A stretch of DNA of 64,000 nucleotides from NCBI RefSeq assembly GCF_900103585.1, contig NZ_FNHV01000006.1, positions 310,001-374,000 of the forward strand, given 5' to 3'. Below the pieces are notes generated by a model. That model was not told the origin of the DNA. It saw only the letters and a list, made by a program, of their open reading frames with translations, and did no database searches. Below, piece by piece: positions 43,124-51,233 of the stretch. This DNA is from Streptomyces sp. cf386. GTDB lineage: Bacteria; Actinomycetota; Actinomycetes; Streptomycetales; Streptomycetaceae. A program made the position numbers and the translations under genes. How positions within the stretch are numbered: the first letter of the stretch is position 1; each line of letters begins with the position of its first letter.

Positions 43124-43984
43124 ATGCTCAGGCTGGGCACGCGTGAGTTCGACACCCACGAGCCGGTGATCATGGCGATCGTGAACCGGACCCCGGACTC
43201 CTTCTACGACCAAGGGGCGACGTTCCAGGACGAGCAGGCCCTCGCGCGCGTGGAACAGGCCGTGGCGGAGGGTGCGGCCATCATCGACATCGGCGGCGTC
43301 AAGGCCGGGCCGGGGGACGAGGTGACCGCCGAGGAGGAGGCGCGGCGGACCGTCGGGTTCGTGGCCGAGGTGCGGCGGCGGTTTCCGGATGTCGTGATCA
43401 GCGTGGACACCTGGCGGGCCGAGGTCGGGGCGGCGGCGTGCGAGGCGGGGGCGGATCTGCTGAACGACGCGTGGGGTGGGGTGGATCCGGGGCTGGCGGA
43501 GGTCGCCGCGCGGTACGGGGTGGGGCTGGTGTGTACCCATGCGGGGGGTGCGGAGCCTCGGACTCGGCCGCACCGGGTGACGTACGACGACGTGATGGCC
43601 GACATTCTGCGGGTGACGGTGGGGTTGGCCGAGCGGGCGTTGGGGCTGGGGGTGCCTCGGGAGTCGATCCTGATCGATCCGGGGCACGACTTCGGGAAGA
43701 GCACCCGGCACAGTCTTGAGGCGACTCGGCGGTTGGGGGAGATGGTGGAGACGGGGTGGCCGGTGCTGGTGTCCCTGTCCAACAAGGACTTTGTCGGGGA
43801 GACCCTGGACACGCCGCTGAAGGAGCGGGTGGTGGGGACGTTGGCGACGACTGCGGTGTCCGCGTGGTTGGGAGCGCAGGTGTACCGGGTGCATGAGGTC
43901 GCCGAGACCCGTCAAGTCCTGGACATGGTGGCGTCGATCGCCGGGCACCGGCCTCCGGCGGTGGCGCGGCGGGGGCTGGCGTAG
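43124..43984 (+). CDS. folP2: FolP2-type dihydropteroate synthase homologue
   Basis: A 286-aa DHPS-fold protein (MAIVNRTPDSFYDQG, ISVDTWRAEV, LIDPGHDFGKSTRHS, RVHEVAETRQVLDM). The pterin/sulfa loop normally read as GGESTRPG is GGVKAGPG here. That is the pattern I recall for mycobacterial FolP2, which is reported to lack dihydropteroate synthase activity. I therefore expect another condensation activity or a regulatory role rather than folate synthesis. The true folP would lie elsewhere. Confidence 0.88.
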   Translation: MLRLGTREFDTHEPVIMAIVNRTPDSFYDQGATFQDEQALARVEQAVAEGAAIIDIGGVKAGPGDEVTAEEEARRTVGFVAEVRRRFPDVVISVDTWRAEVGAAACEAGADLLNDAWGGVDPGLAEVAARYGVGLVCTHAGGAEPRTRPHRVTYDDVMADILRVTVGLAERALGLGVPRESILIDPGHDFGKSTRHSLEATRRLGEMVETGWPVLVSLSNKDFVGETLDTPLKERVVGTLATTAVSAWLGAQVYRVHEVAETRQVLDMVASIAGHRPPAVARRGLA

Positions 43985-44506
43985 GCGCCTTTTCCTCGCC
44001 CCCGCCGCCCCTGCCCGTCCCGTCCTCCAGGGGCTCTGCCCCTTCGACCCCGGGCGCCTCTTCTGGGGGCTGCCGCCCTCAGACCCCCGCATCGGCCCTG
44101 AACGGGCCTTGTCCTCAAACGCCGGACGGGCTGCGATGCCTGGGCCGGCGCCTAGAAATAACCGTCGCTCCACCGGCACGCCCCCGGCGGGTGGGTGGGG
44201 GCCAGGGACGGCGGGTCCTCATCCGCGACACCGACCGCGCTGAAATACACGGGCGACACCGAGAGGTGACGGCCTCCGGTCTGCGGCCCCCACCGGGTGG
44301 GTGGGGGCCAGGGACGGTGCGACCTCATCCTCGAACGCCAGACGGGCTGAATCACGCGGGTCCCTCGTCGAGGTGACGGCCGCTCGCGAGTGGGCGAGGT
44401 GCTCGGGACCGTGCGGCCTCGGCCCCGAACACCGGGCGGGATGAGATGCGCGGGCCGGCGCCGAGAAGGCGCCCCCGCTCGCCGGACCGGCTGGCCCAGC
44501 CGCGCG
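43985..44506. repeat. 522-bp gene-free block of degenerate dispersed repeats
   Basis: The first part (about 44035-44160) carries the GGGGGCTGCCGCC / CTCAAACGCCGGACGGGCTG module found inverted at 16.64-16.74 kb. After 44172 come three degenerate copies, about 105 bp each, with cores GTGGGGGCCAGGGACGG, then CGAACGCCAGACGGGCTGAA or CGAACACCGGGCGGGATGAG, then GAGGTGACGGCC. No gene is supported; palindromes could end the folP2 transcript. Confidence 0.7.
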
Positions 44507-45265
44507 CTAGCGGCCCGCCTCCTTCGACACCAGCGCCACCGCCTCCTCCACCTCGTCCGTGACGTGGAACAGGAGCAGGTCCTTCTCCGAGGCCTTGCCC
44601 TGGGCGATCAGGGTGTGCTTGAGCCAGTCGACCAGGCCGCCCCAGTAGGCGCTGCCGAACAGGACGATCGGGAAGCGGGTGACCTTCTGGGTCTGGACGA
44701 GGGTGAGGGCCTCGAAGAGTTCGTCGAGGGTGCCGAGGCCGCCGGGGAGGACCACGAAGCCCTGGGCGTACTTGACGAACATCATCTTGCGGACGAAGAA
44801 GTACCGGAAGTTCAGGCCGATGTCGACGTAGGGGTTGAGGCCCTGTTCGAAGGGCAGCTCGATGCCGAGGCCGACCGAGATGCCGCCCGCCTCGCACGCA
44901 CCCTTGTTCGCCGCCTCCATGGCGCCGGGGCCACCGCCGGTGATCACCGCGAAGCCGGCCTCGACCAGGCCTCGGCCGAGGCGCACTCCGGCGTCGTACT
45001 CGGGCGAGTCGACCGGGGTGCGTGCCGAGCCGAACACGCTGATGGCCGCCGGGAGTTCGGCGAGGGTGCCGAAGCCCTCGATGAACTCCGACTGGATGCG
45101 CAGCACTCGCCAGGGGTCCGTGTGGACCCAGTCCGACGGACCGCCCGCGTCCAGCAGCCGCTGATCGGTCGTACTCGCCGTCACCTGGCCCCGCCTCCGC
45201 AGGACCGGTCCCAGACGCTGTTCCGACGGTGGCTGCTTCTTCCCCTCGGGGTTACCGGTAGCCAT
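44507..45265 (-). CDS. LOG-family (TIGR00730) nucleotide phosphoribohydrolase
   Basis: A 252-aa Rossmann-type enzyme with ISVFGSART near residue 74, GGGPGAMEAANKGA near 103 and the signature PGGLGTLDE near 170. LOG enzymes release free base and ribose 5-phosphate from cytokinin riboside monophosphates; in bacteria many act on AMP-like nucleotides. ATG 45265 has GGAGGGAG upstream. The actinobacterial synteny places it beside folP2 and dapE. Confidence 0.9.
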   Translation of the reverse strand: MATGNPEGKKQPPSEQRLGPVLRRRGQVTASTTDQRLLDAGGPSDWVHTDPWRVLRIQSEFIEGFGTLAELPAAISVFGSARTPVDSPEYDAGVRLGRGLVEAGFAVITGGGPGAMEAANKGACEAGGISVGLGIELPFEQGLNPYVDIGLNFRYFFVRKMMFVKYAQGFVVLPGGLGTLDELFEALTLVQTQKVTRFPIVLFGSAYWGGLVDWLKHTLIAQGKASEKDLLLFHVTDEVEEAVALVSKEAGR

Positions 45266-45399
45266 GTGCGCTCCCTCCACTGCGGGGCCTGCGGGTCTTG
45301 CAGGTCGTTCCACCTCAGCGTAGATCCAAGCGGGTTACAGACGGGGGACGTGAGCATGACCGCCGTGCAGCACGGTCTCGGTGATTCCCCGGCTCGGTC

Positions 45400-46479
45400 C
45401 TACGCCATGAGCCACGCCCGCAGCCGTTCCTCCCCCGCCAGGACCTTCGCCTTCTCCACCCGCTCGTCCCGCTTGTGCGCCAAGTGCGGGTTGCCGGGGC
45501 CGTAGTTGACCGCCGGGATACCCAGGGAGGAGAAACGCGAGACGTCCGTCCAGCCGTACTTCGGGCGCGGGGTGCCACCGACCGCCTTCATGAACGCGGC
45601 GGCGGCCGGGTGGGAGAGGCCCGGGAGCGCGCCGCCGCTGTGGTCGTCCACCACGAACTCCTCGACCCCGCAGTCGGCGAAGACCTCGCGGACGTGCGCG
45701 ACGGCCTCGTCCTCGGTGCGGTCCGGGGCGTAGCGGAAGTTGACCGTCACGACGCATTCGTCGGGGATGACGTTGCCCGCCACGCCGCCCGAGATGCCGA
45801 CCGCGTTCAGGCCCTCCCGGTACTCCAGGCCGTCGATCAGGGGGTAACGCGGCTCGTACGACGCCAGCCTGGCCAGGATCGGGGCCGCCGCGTGGATCGC
45901 GTTCGAGCCCATCCAGCCGCGCGCGGAGTGGGCGCGCTCGCCCTTGGTCTTGAGGAGGACCCGCAGCGTGCCCTGGCAGCCGCCCTCCACCTCGCCGTCG
46001 GACGGCTCCAGCAGCACCGCGAAGTCGCCCTCCAGCCACTCCGGACGGTTCTCGGCGACGTGCTTGAGGCCGTTGAGGTCGGCGGTCACCTCTTCGTTGT
46101 CGTAGAAGACGAAGGTGAGGTCGCGGTTCGGGGCCGGGACCGTCGCGGCGATGCGGAGCTGGACCGCCACGCCCGACTTCATGTCGCAGGTGCCGCAGCC
46201 CCACAGGACGCCGTCCTCGTCCAGCCTCGACGGGACGTTGTCCGCGATCGGCACCGTGTCGATGTGGCCGGCGAGGATCACACGCTCCCCACGCCCCAGG
46301 TTCGTCCGCGCCAGGACGTTGTTGCCGTACCGGTCGACCGTCAGATGCGGCAGGGCGCGCAGGGCGGTCTCGATGGCGTCCGCGAGGGGCTTCTCCGTGC
46401 CGCTGACGGAGGGGAAGTCGACGAGCCGCGCGGTGAGCTGCGCGGCGTCCAGCGTGAGGTCCAGAGAGGTGTCGGCCAT
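45400..46479 (-). CDS. dapE: succinyl-diaminopimelate desuccinylase
   Basis: A 359-aa M20-family metallohydrolase of the lysine and meso-diaminopimelate pathway. Metal ligands: LAGHIDTVP near residue 69, WGCGTCDMKSG near 94, the catalytic Glu pair in YDNEEVTADLNG near 128, and the late His in VNYGPGNPHLAHKRDE near 330. The dimerisation lid runs ~175-290. dapC is about 2 kb away. The start ATG 46479 has only a weak ribosome site. Confidence 0.93.
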   Translation of the reverse strand: MADTSLDLTLDAAQLTARLVDFPSVSGTEKPLADAIETALRALPHLTVDRYGNNVLARTNLGRGERVILAGHIDTVPIADNVPSRLDEDGVLWGCGTCDMKSGVAVQLRIAATVPAPNRDLTFVFYDNEEVTADLNGLKHVAENRPEWLEGDFAVLLEPSDGEVEGGCQGTLRVLLKTKGERAHSARGWMGSNAIHAAAPILARLASYEPRYPLIDGLEYREGLNAVGISGGVAGNVIPDECVVTVNFRYAPDRTEDEAVAHVREVFADCGVEEFVVDDHSGGALPGLSHPAAAAFMKAVGGTPRPKYGWTDVSRFSSLGIPAVNYGPGNPHLAHKRDERVEKAKVLAGEERLRAWLMA

Positions 46480-46530
46480 GGTGCCGACCCTAACCCGCCG
46501 GGCCGCGGGCCTGTCGGCCCACTTTCCCCG

Positions 46531-46590
46531 CAGCCCGCACTCCGTTTCCCACACAGCCCGCACTCCGTTTTCCCACACAGCCCATACTCC
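46531..46590. repeat. two and a half tandem 23-24-bp repeats in a divergent promoter region
   Basis: CAGCCCGCACTCCGTTT followed by CCCACA occurs at 46531-46553 and 46554-46577 (one extra T); a partial copy runs to 46590. It lies between dapE (minus) and the lysozyme-like gene (plus), 28 bp before the latter's start. Confidence 0.85.
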
Positions 46591-46617
46591 TCAGTAACCT
46601 CGGCTACCTTGTAGGGC

Positions 46618-47595
46618 GTGCCGAAGTCGTCCGCCTCTCCGAAACGTCGTGGCCGCCTCCTGCGTCGCGGGGCGGCCTTCGTGGTCCTGCTCGCCGTCGC
46701 GGGATATCTCGCGGTGCAGTACGTCACCGGAGGCCCGGGGGCGCCGGGCTGCGCGGTCGTCTCGGACGACGGCGACGGCGCGCGCTACGAGTTCACGCCG
46801 GAGCAGGCGGTGAACGCCGCGACGATCGCCGCCGTCGGCACCGGGCGCGGACTGCCCGAGCGGGCCGTGACGATCGCCCTGGCCACCTCGCTTCAGGAGT
46901 CGGGCCTGCGCAACATCACCCACGGCGACCGTGACTCGCTGGGCCTGTTCCAGCAGCGGCCCTCGCAGGGCTGGGGCACCGAGCGGGAGATCCTGGACCC
47001 GATCTACTCGGCGGGCATCTTCTACGAGCACCTGGCCAAGGTCCGCGGCTATGCGGAGTTGCCGCTCACCGTCGCCGCCCAGCGAGTCCAGCGCAGCGGC
47101 TATCCGGAGGCGTACGCCAAGCACGAACCGGACGCGACGCTGCTCGCCGCCGCCCTCACCGGGCGTTCGGCCGCGACGCTGACCTGCGAGGGGCTCCCCG
47201 GGGGCACGTCGGCCGGTGGTACGGACTCGGTACGGGCCGCGCTCGTACGAGACTTCGGGCAGGACGCGCTCCAGTCGGCCGCCGCCGAGGTGGGCTCCGC
47301 GAAGGCCACGCCCACGCCGACTCCGTCCGTGGTCGAGAGCGACGGGCAGACCGTCCTGCTGCCCGTGACCGGCGGCAAGGGCTCCGGCGCCGGGCGCAGT
47401 GTCCGCGAGCGCGGATGGCAGCTGGCCCACTGGGCCGTGGCCAACGCCTCCGACCTGCACATCCAGCGGGTGTCGTACGCCGGACGGGAGTGGACCGCCG
47501 GGAACACCGACAGCCAGTGGCGTGCGATCGTCGGGCAGGGTGCCTCGGGCGCGGGCGGCGGGCTGGACTCGGTCCGGATCGTCATGACTCACTAG
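46618..47595 (+). CDS. exported lysozyme-like protein (often labelled heavy-metal transporter)
   Basis: A 325-aa protein: basic start, signal-anchor helix AAFVVLLAVAGYLAVQYV, then a helical domain with AIALATSLQESGLRN..GDRDSLGLFQQRPSQGWGT near residues 85-122. The Gln-Glu-Ser-Gly-Leu and GLFQQRP combination resembles actinobacterial transglycosylase and tail-lysozyme domains, with Glu as likely catalytic acid. A Thr/Pro linker precedes a C-terminal domain that looks like the binding domains of cell-wall hydrolases. Nothing indicates metal transport. Activity is inferred. Confidence 0.7.
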   Translation: MPKSSASPKRRGRLLRRGAAFVVLLAVAGYLAVQYVTGGPGAPGCAVVSDDGDGARYEFTPEQAVNAATIAAVGTGRGLPERAVTIALATSLQESGLRNITHGDRDSLGLFQQRPSQGWGTEREILDPIYSAGIFYEHLAKVRGYAELPLTVAAQRVQRSGYPEAYAKHEPDATLLAAALTGRSAATLTCEGLPGGTSAGGTDSVRAALVRDFGQDALQSAAAEVGSAKATPTPTPSVVESDGQTVLLPVTGGKGSGAGRSVRERGWQLAHWAVANASDLHIQRVSYAGREWTAGNTDSQWRAIVGQGASGAGGGLDSVRIVMTH

Positions 47596-47751
47596 CGCGC
47601 GCAGCCGTTCGGGAACCCACTCCCACGGGTTACCCGGGGTGTCGGCCGACGACGACGTGCGGGGGATTTCCCGCAGTCACCCTCATATCCGCCAAAGACC
47701 TTGAGAACAAAGGGCTGTAAGGATTCGGCAGCCATTCCTGCGGGACGCGTT

Positions 47752-47779
47752 TTGACCGTTTTTATCCGCAGGCGATAAT
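47752..47779 (+). promoter_or_regulatory. strong promoter for the secreted Ala/Lys-rich protein
   Basis: TTGACC (47752-47757), 16 bases, GATAAT (47774-47779). Transcription would start about 155 bp before the ATG at 47942. The remainder of the 346-bp gap 47596-47941 contains no gene that I can support. Confidence 0.55.
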
Positions 47780-47941
47780 GCGACGCATTGCCAACTCTTT
47801 ACGTTGCGCCGCCGCAACCTTCCCGGGCTTCGAGCGGTAGTCACTGCGTCCGAGCCCGGAGATCAACAGCCAGTCGGTCAACTGCCGGGCGTGGTTGGAC
47901 ACTTCATCGTTCTCATCCGACTTACCCGTCGAAGGAGCATC

Positions 47942-48427
47942 ATGTCCCTCCCCCTGACCCGCCGGATCGCCCGTGCCGCGCTGCTCGTCGCTGCGGGAGC
48001 GGCTGCCGGGGTCGGTGCGGCCGGCTCCGCCAGCGCGGCCCCCGAACTGCCCGACGCCTCGAAGGTCGGCGGACTGAGCGCCGTCGACAACACGAGCGTC
48101 GTCGAGGGTGCGGCTCAGAACGCCACCGGGCTCGCGAGCGGTGCCGTCGACACGGCGGTCGACCAGGCGCTGCCGACCGCCACGAAGGCCGGTGGCACGG
48201 TGACCAAGACCGGCGGCAAGGCCGCGACGAAGGCGAAGAAGGCGGTGCCCGCCGCCGCCAAGGCCGGCAGCAAGGTCGCGAAGAAGGCGACGCCCGCGGC
48301 GCAGGAGACCGCGGGGGGCGTGGCCGGGTCGGTCGGGACCGTCCTCGGTGACGCGGCCGGTGCGGCCACGCAGGGTGGCGTGCCGAAGACCGGGTCGCTG
48401 CCGGTGCAGGCGCTTCCGCTCGGCTGA
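47942..48427 (+). CDS. secreted Ala/Lys-rich low-complexity protein
   Basis: A 161-aa protein with a clear Sec signal peptide (MSLPLTRRIARAALLVAAGAAAGVGAAGSASA, cleavage near residue 32). The mature chain is rich in Ala, Lys, Thr and Gly with KATKAKKAVPAAAKAGSKVAKK-like stretches, lacking Cys or catalytic motifs. AAGGAG precedes the ATG. It may be a basic cell-surface or DNA-binding-like protein; homologues are sometimes called ATP-binding proteins without visible basis. A terminator follows. Confidence 0.75.
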   Translation: MSLPLTRRIARAALLVAAGAAAGVGAAGSASAAPELPDASKVGGLSAVDNTSVVEGAAQNATGLASGAVDTAVDQALPTATKAGGTVTKTGGKAATKAKKAVPAAAKAGSKVAKKATPAAQETAGGVAGSVGTVLGDAAGAATQGGVPKTGSLPVQALPLG

Positions 48428-48451
48428 CGGTCACCGCGCGTGGCTTGAGCC

Positions 48452-48495
48452 GCCGACGGGGTTCAGGGAGTTCCCTGGGCCCCGTCGGCTTTTGT
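48452..48495 (+). terminator. hairpin terminator with T tract
   Basis: GCCGACGGGG (48452-48461) pairs with CCCCGTCGGC (48480-48489), followed by TTTTG. It is one of the few classical intrinsic terminators in the window and ends the 47942-48427 transcript. Confidence 0.88.
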
Positions 48496-48507
48496 GTGCC
48501 TGCGCCC

Positions 48508-49602
48508 TTACGCCAGGCGCCGCACCGCCGCCGCCACCCTCTCGTCCGTCGCCGTGAACGCCACGCGTACGTGGTCGGCGCCCGCCTTGCCGTAGAAGTC
48601 GCCCGGGGCCACCAGGATGCCGAGGTCGGCGAGGTGGGCGACCGTGGTCCAGCAGGACTCGTCCTTCGTGGCCCAGAGGTAGAGGCTGGCCTCGCTGTGT
48701 TCGATGCGGAAGCCGTGGCCCTCCAGGGCCTCGCGGAGGGCACCCCGGCGGGCGGCGTAGCGGTCGCGCTGGACGCGGACGTGCTCGTCGTCGCCGAGGG
48801 CCGCGATCACGGCCGCCTGGGTCGGTGCCGACGTCATCATGCCGCCGTGCTTGCGGATCTCCAGGAGGGGACCGAGGACGGCGGGGTCGCCGGCCAGGAA
48901 CGCGGCGCGGTAGCCGGCCAGGTTCGAGCGCTTGGAGAGGCTGTGGACGGCGACGATGCCCTCGTAGGAGCCGCCGTTGACGTCGGGATGCAGGACCGAG
49001 ACCGGGTCGGCCTCCCAGCCCAGCTCCAGGTAGCACTCGTCGGAGAAGAGCAGGACGCCGTGCTCACGGGCCCAGGCGACCGTCCGGGTGAGTTCCTGCT
49101 TCGACAGGACCTTGCCGGTGGGGTTGGACGGCGAGTTCAGCCAGAGCAGCTTCAGGCCGCGCGGGTCCAGCTCGGTCGGGTCGTCGTACACCTCGTAGTC
49201 CGCTCGGGCGAGGCGGGCGCCCACCTCGTACGTCGGGTACGCCAGCCGCGGGTAGGCCACCTTGTCACCGGGGCCCAGGCCCAGCTGGGTGGGGAGCCAG
49301 GCGACCAGCTCCTTGGAGCCGACGATGGGCAGGACGTGCCGGTGGGTGACCTCACGGGCGCCCAGGCGGCGCTCCACCCAGCCCGTGATCGCGTCGCGCA
49401 GCGCCGGGGTGCCCCAGACCGTCGGATAGCCCGGGGAGTCCGCCGCGTCGATCAGGGCCTTCTGGATCAGCTCGGGGACCGGGTCGACCGGCGTGCCGAC
49501 GGAGAGGTCGACGATGCCGTCCGGGTGCGCGGCGGCCGTCTTCTTGTACGGCTCCAGCTTGTCCCAGGGGAAGGTGGGGAGGCGGTCGGAGACTGCGGAC
49601 AC
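48508..49602 (-). CDS. dapC: succinyldiaminopimelate transaminase
   Basis: A 364-aa class I/II aminotransferase of the actinobacterial DapC type, acting just before DapE in lysine/meso-DAP synthesis. PLP-binding features: NSPSNPTGK near residue 155, FSDECYLELGW near 187, and the Schiff-base lysine in SLSKRSNLAGYR near 226. The GTG start is used. It lies downstream of fdxA on the same strand, a gene pair kept in mycobacteria, but separated by a terminator-like hairpin. Confidence 0.93.
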   Translation of the reverse strand: MSAVSDRLPTFPWDKLEPYKKTAAAHPDGIVDLSVGTPVDPVPELIQKALIDAADSPGYPTVWGTPALRDAITGWVERRLGAREVTHRHVLPIVGSKELVAWLPTQLGLGPGDKVAYPRLAYPTYEVGARLARADYEVYDDPTELDPRGLKLLWLNSPSNPTGKVLSKQELTRTVAWAREHGVLLFSDECYLELGWEADPVSVLHPDVNGGSYEGIVAVHSLSKRSNLAGYRAAFLAGDPAVLGPLLEIRKHGGMMTSAPTQAAVIAALGDDEHVRVQRDRYAARRGALREALEGHGFRIEHSEASLYLWATKDESCWTTVAHLADLGILVAPGDFYGKAGADHVRVAFTATDERVAAAVRRLA

Positions 49603-49643
49603 GGTGTCTGGCTCACTTTCTCGTACGGCACACGTACGGCAAA

Positions 49644-49697
49644 CGCCTCGGCCCCGTACAGCGATCAGGGGTGATCGAGCCGTACGGGACCGAGGCG
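49644..49697 (-). terminator. hairpin between fdxA and dapC
   Basis: Sixteen-base arms (49644-49659 and 49682-49697) with one mismatch and a 22-base loop, 21 bp after the fdxA stop. It may be a partial terminator allowing some read-through into dapC. Confidence 0.7.
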
Positions 49698-49717
49698 GCG
49701 CGGGTAGCGGGCCGCTC

Positions 49718-50038
49718 TTACTGGTTCTGCGGCGGCAGCGCGGCGACGAAGGGGTGGTCGCGCTCGATCAGCCCCAGCTTGCTGGCGCCGCCGGGAGAGC
49801 CGAGCTCGTCGAAGAACTCGACGTTCGCCTTGTAGTAGTCCTTCCACTCCTCCGGAGTGTCGTCCTCGTAGAAGATCGCCTCGACCGGGCAGACCGGTTC
49901 ACAGGCGCCACAGTCGACGCATTCGTCCGGGTGGATGTACAAGGACCGGGAGCCCTCGTAGATGCAGTCGACCGGGCACTCCTCGATGCACGCCTTGTCC
50001 TTGACGTCGACACAAGGCTGCGCGATGACGTAGGTCAC
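49718..50038 (-). CDS. fdxA: seven-iron ferredoxin
   Basis: A 106-aa ferredoxin of the [3Fe-4S][4Fe-4S] type. It starts TYVIAQPCVDVKDKACIEECPVDCIYEG, with second-cluster cysteines CVDCGACEPVCP near residues 40-50, then a long C-terminal helical tail typical of FdxA. It carries electrons to partners such as cytochromes P450. GTG 50038 has AGGAGG about nine bases upstream; the longer frame starting at 50194 lies in the divergent GNAT gene region. Confidence 0.95.
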   Translation of the reverse strand: MTYVIAQPCVDVKDKACIEECPVDCIYEGSRSLYIHPDECVDCGACEPVCPVEAIFYEDDTPEEWKDYYKANVEFFDELGSPGGASKLGLIERDHPFVAALPPQNQ

Positions 50039-50178
50039 GCTGTCGTTCCTCCTCGATAGGGCGCCGGCGGGCCTCCACAGGCTCCGCCGCCTGGCGCGCG
50101 GGAGCGCGGCGTCGTCGATGCCCGCCCCTAGTATCTCCGTTCTTGGGCATGATCCGAACAGGAGGGGTGAACTGACCT

Positions 50179-51201
50179 GTGGAAATCTCTGCACACGGAC
50201 GCCTCGAGGTCCGAATCACCGCTGCTGACGTGGGTAAACGAGTCTCCGTGCGGCGCTTGAGCGATCCTGGAGTTCCGGGTGAGAAGTTCACCGACACGGT
50301 GGGTGTTCTCGCATCATGGGACGACGGTGTGCTCCTGATCACACGGAAGAGTGGCGAGACCGTCCACATTCCGGAATCTTCGCTGGTGGCGGGCAAGGTG
50401 GTGCCCGCCGCCCCGGCCCGGCGCCGGGGGCCCGCAGCCTCGTACGAGGAACTCGCGCACGTCGCCACGCGCGCGTGGCGGCCGGTGGAGAGCGAGCGGC
50501 TCGGCGAGTGGGAGCTGCGGGCCGCGTCCGGGTTCACCCGCCGGGCGAACTCGGCACTGCCGCTGGGCGACCCCGGGATGCCGCTGCCGGCCGCGCTCGA
50601 TGCCGTACGGCGCTGGTACGGCGACCGTGGGCTCCCCGCGTACGTGCAGACCGCGACCGGCGCCGAGGGCACGCAGGAGCTGCTGTGCGCGGAGCTGGAG
50701 CGGCTGGGGTGGGTGCGGGAGGTCTCGGCGGAGATGTGGATCGGGGCGTTGGCTCCGGTCGCGGACTTGGCCGAGGGTGCCGGGGTGGTGCTGTCCCGGG
50801 AGGCGGACGAGGCTTGGCTCGGGCGGTATCAGCGCAAGGGGGTGAGCGAGGTGGCCCTGAAGGTGCTGGGGAGCGGGCCGTCGGTGTGGTTCGCGACGGT
50901 CGCCGGTGCTGCGGGTGAGCCGCCCGCCGCGATCGGGCGGTGTGTCGTGGACGGGCGGTGGGCCGGGTTCGCCGCCGTCGAGGTGGATCCGGCGCTGCGG
51001 CGGCAGGGGCTGGCCACCCGGGTGATGGCCGCGCTGGCCCGGCGGGCCCTGGACGAGGGGGCTTCGGCGGCGTGGCTCCAGGTCGAGACGGAGAACGCGG
51101 GGGCACGGGGGCTGTACGCCGGGATGGGGTTCGCCGCGCACCACGCGTACCACCACTATCGCGAACCGGAGACGCCGGACACGACCGGCGCCGGACGGTA
51201 G
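50179..51201 (+). CDS. GNAT-family N-acetyltransferase
   Basis: A 340-aa protein. The first ~75 residues form a small beta-rich domain (DVGKRVSVRRL...DGVLLITRKSGETVHIP). The C-terminal half is a GNAT domain with the acetyl-CoA motif RRQGLATRVMAALARRALDEG near residue 275 and VETENAGARGLYAGMGF near 305. The two-domain build resembles actinobacterial GCN5 proteins of unknown substrate. A TAGTAT -10-like element lies about 45 bp upstream. It is divergent from fdxA. Confidence 0.85.
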   Translation: MEISAHGRLEVRITAADVGKRVSVRRLSDPGVPGEKFTDTVGVLASWDDGVLLITRKSGETVHIPESSLVAGKVVPAAPARRRGPAASYEELAHVATRAWRPVESERLGEWELRAASGFTRRANSALPLGDPGMPLPAALDAVRRWYGDRGLPAYVQTATGAEGTQELLCAELERLGWVREVSAEMWIGALAPVADLAEGAGVVLSREADEAWLGRYQRKGVSEVALKVLGSGPSVWFATVAGAAGEPPAAIGRCVVDGRWAGFAAVEVDPALRRQGLATRVMAALARRALDEGASAAWLQVETENAGARGLYAGMGFAAHHAYHHYREPETPDTTGAGR

Positions 51202-51233
51202 TACCGATCGCCGTGAAAGGGCACGAGCCAGCT

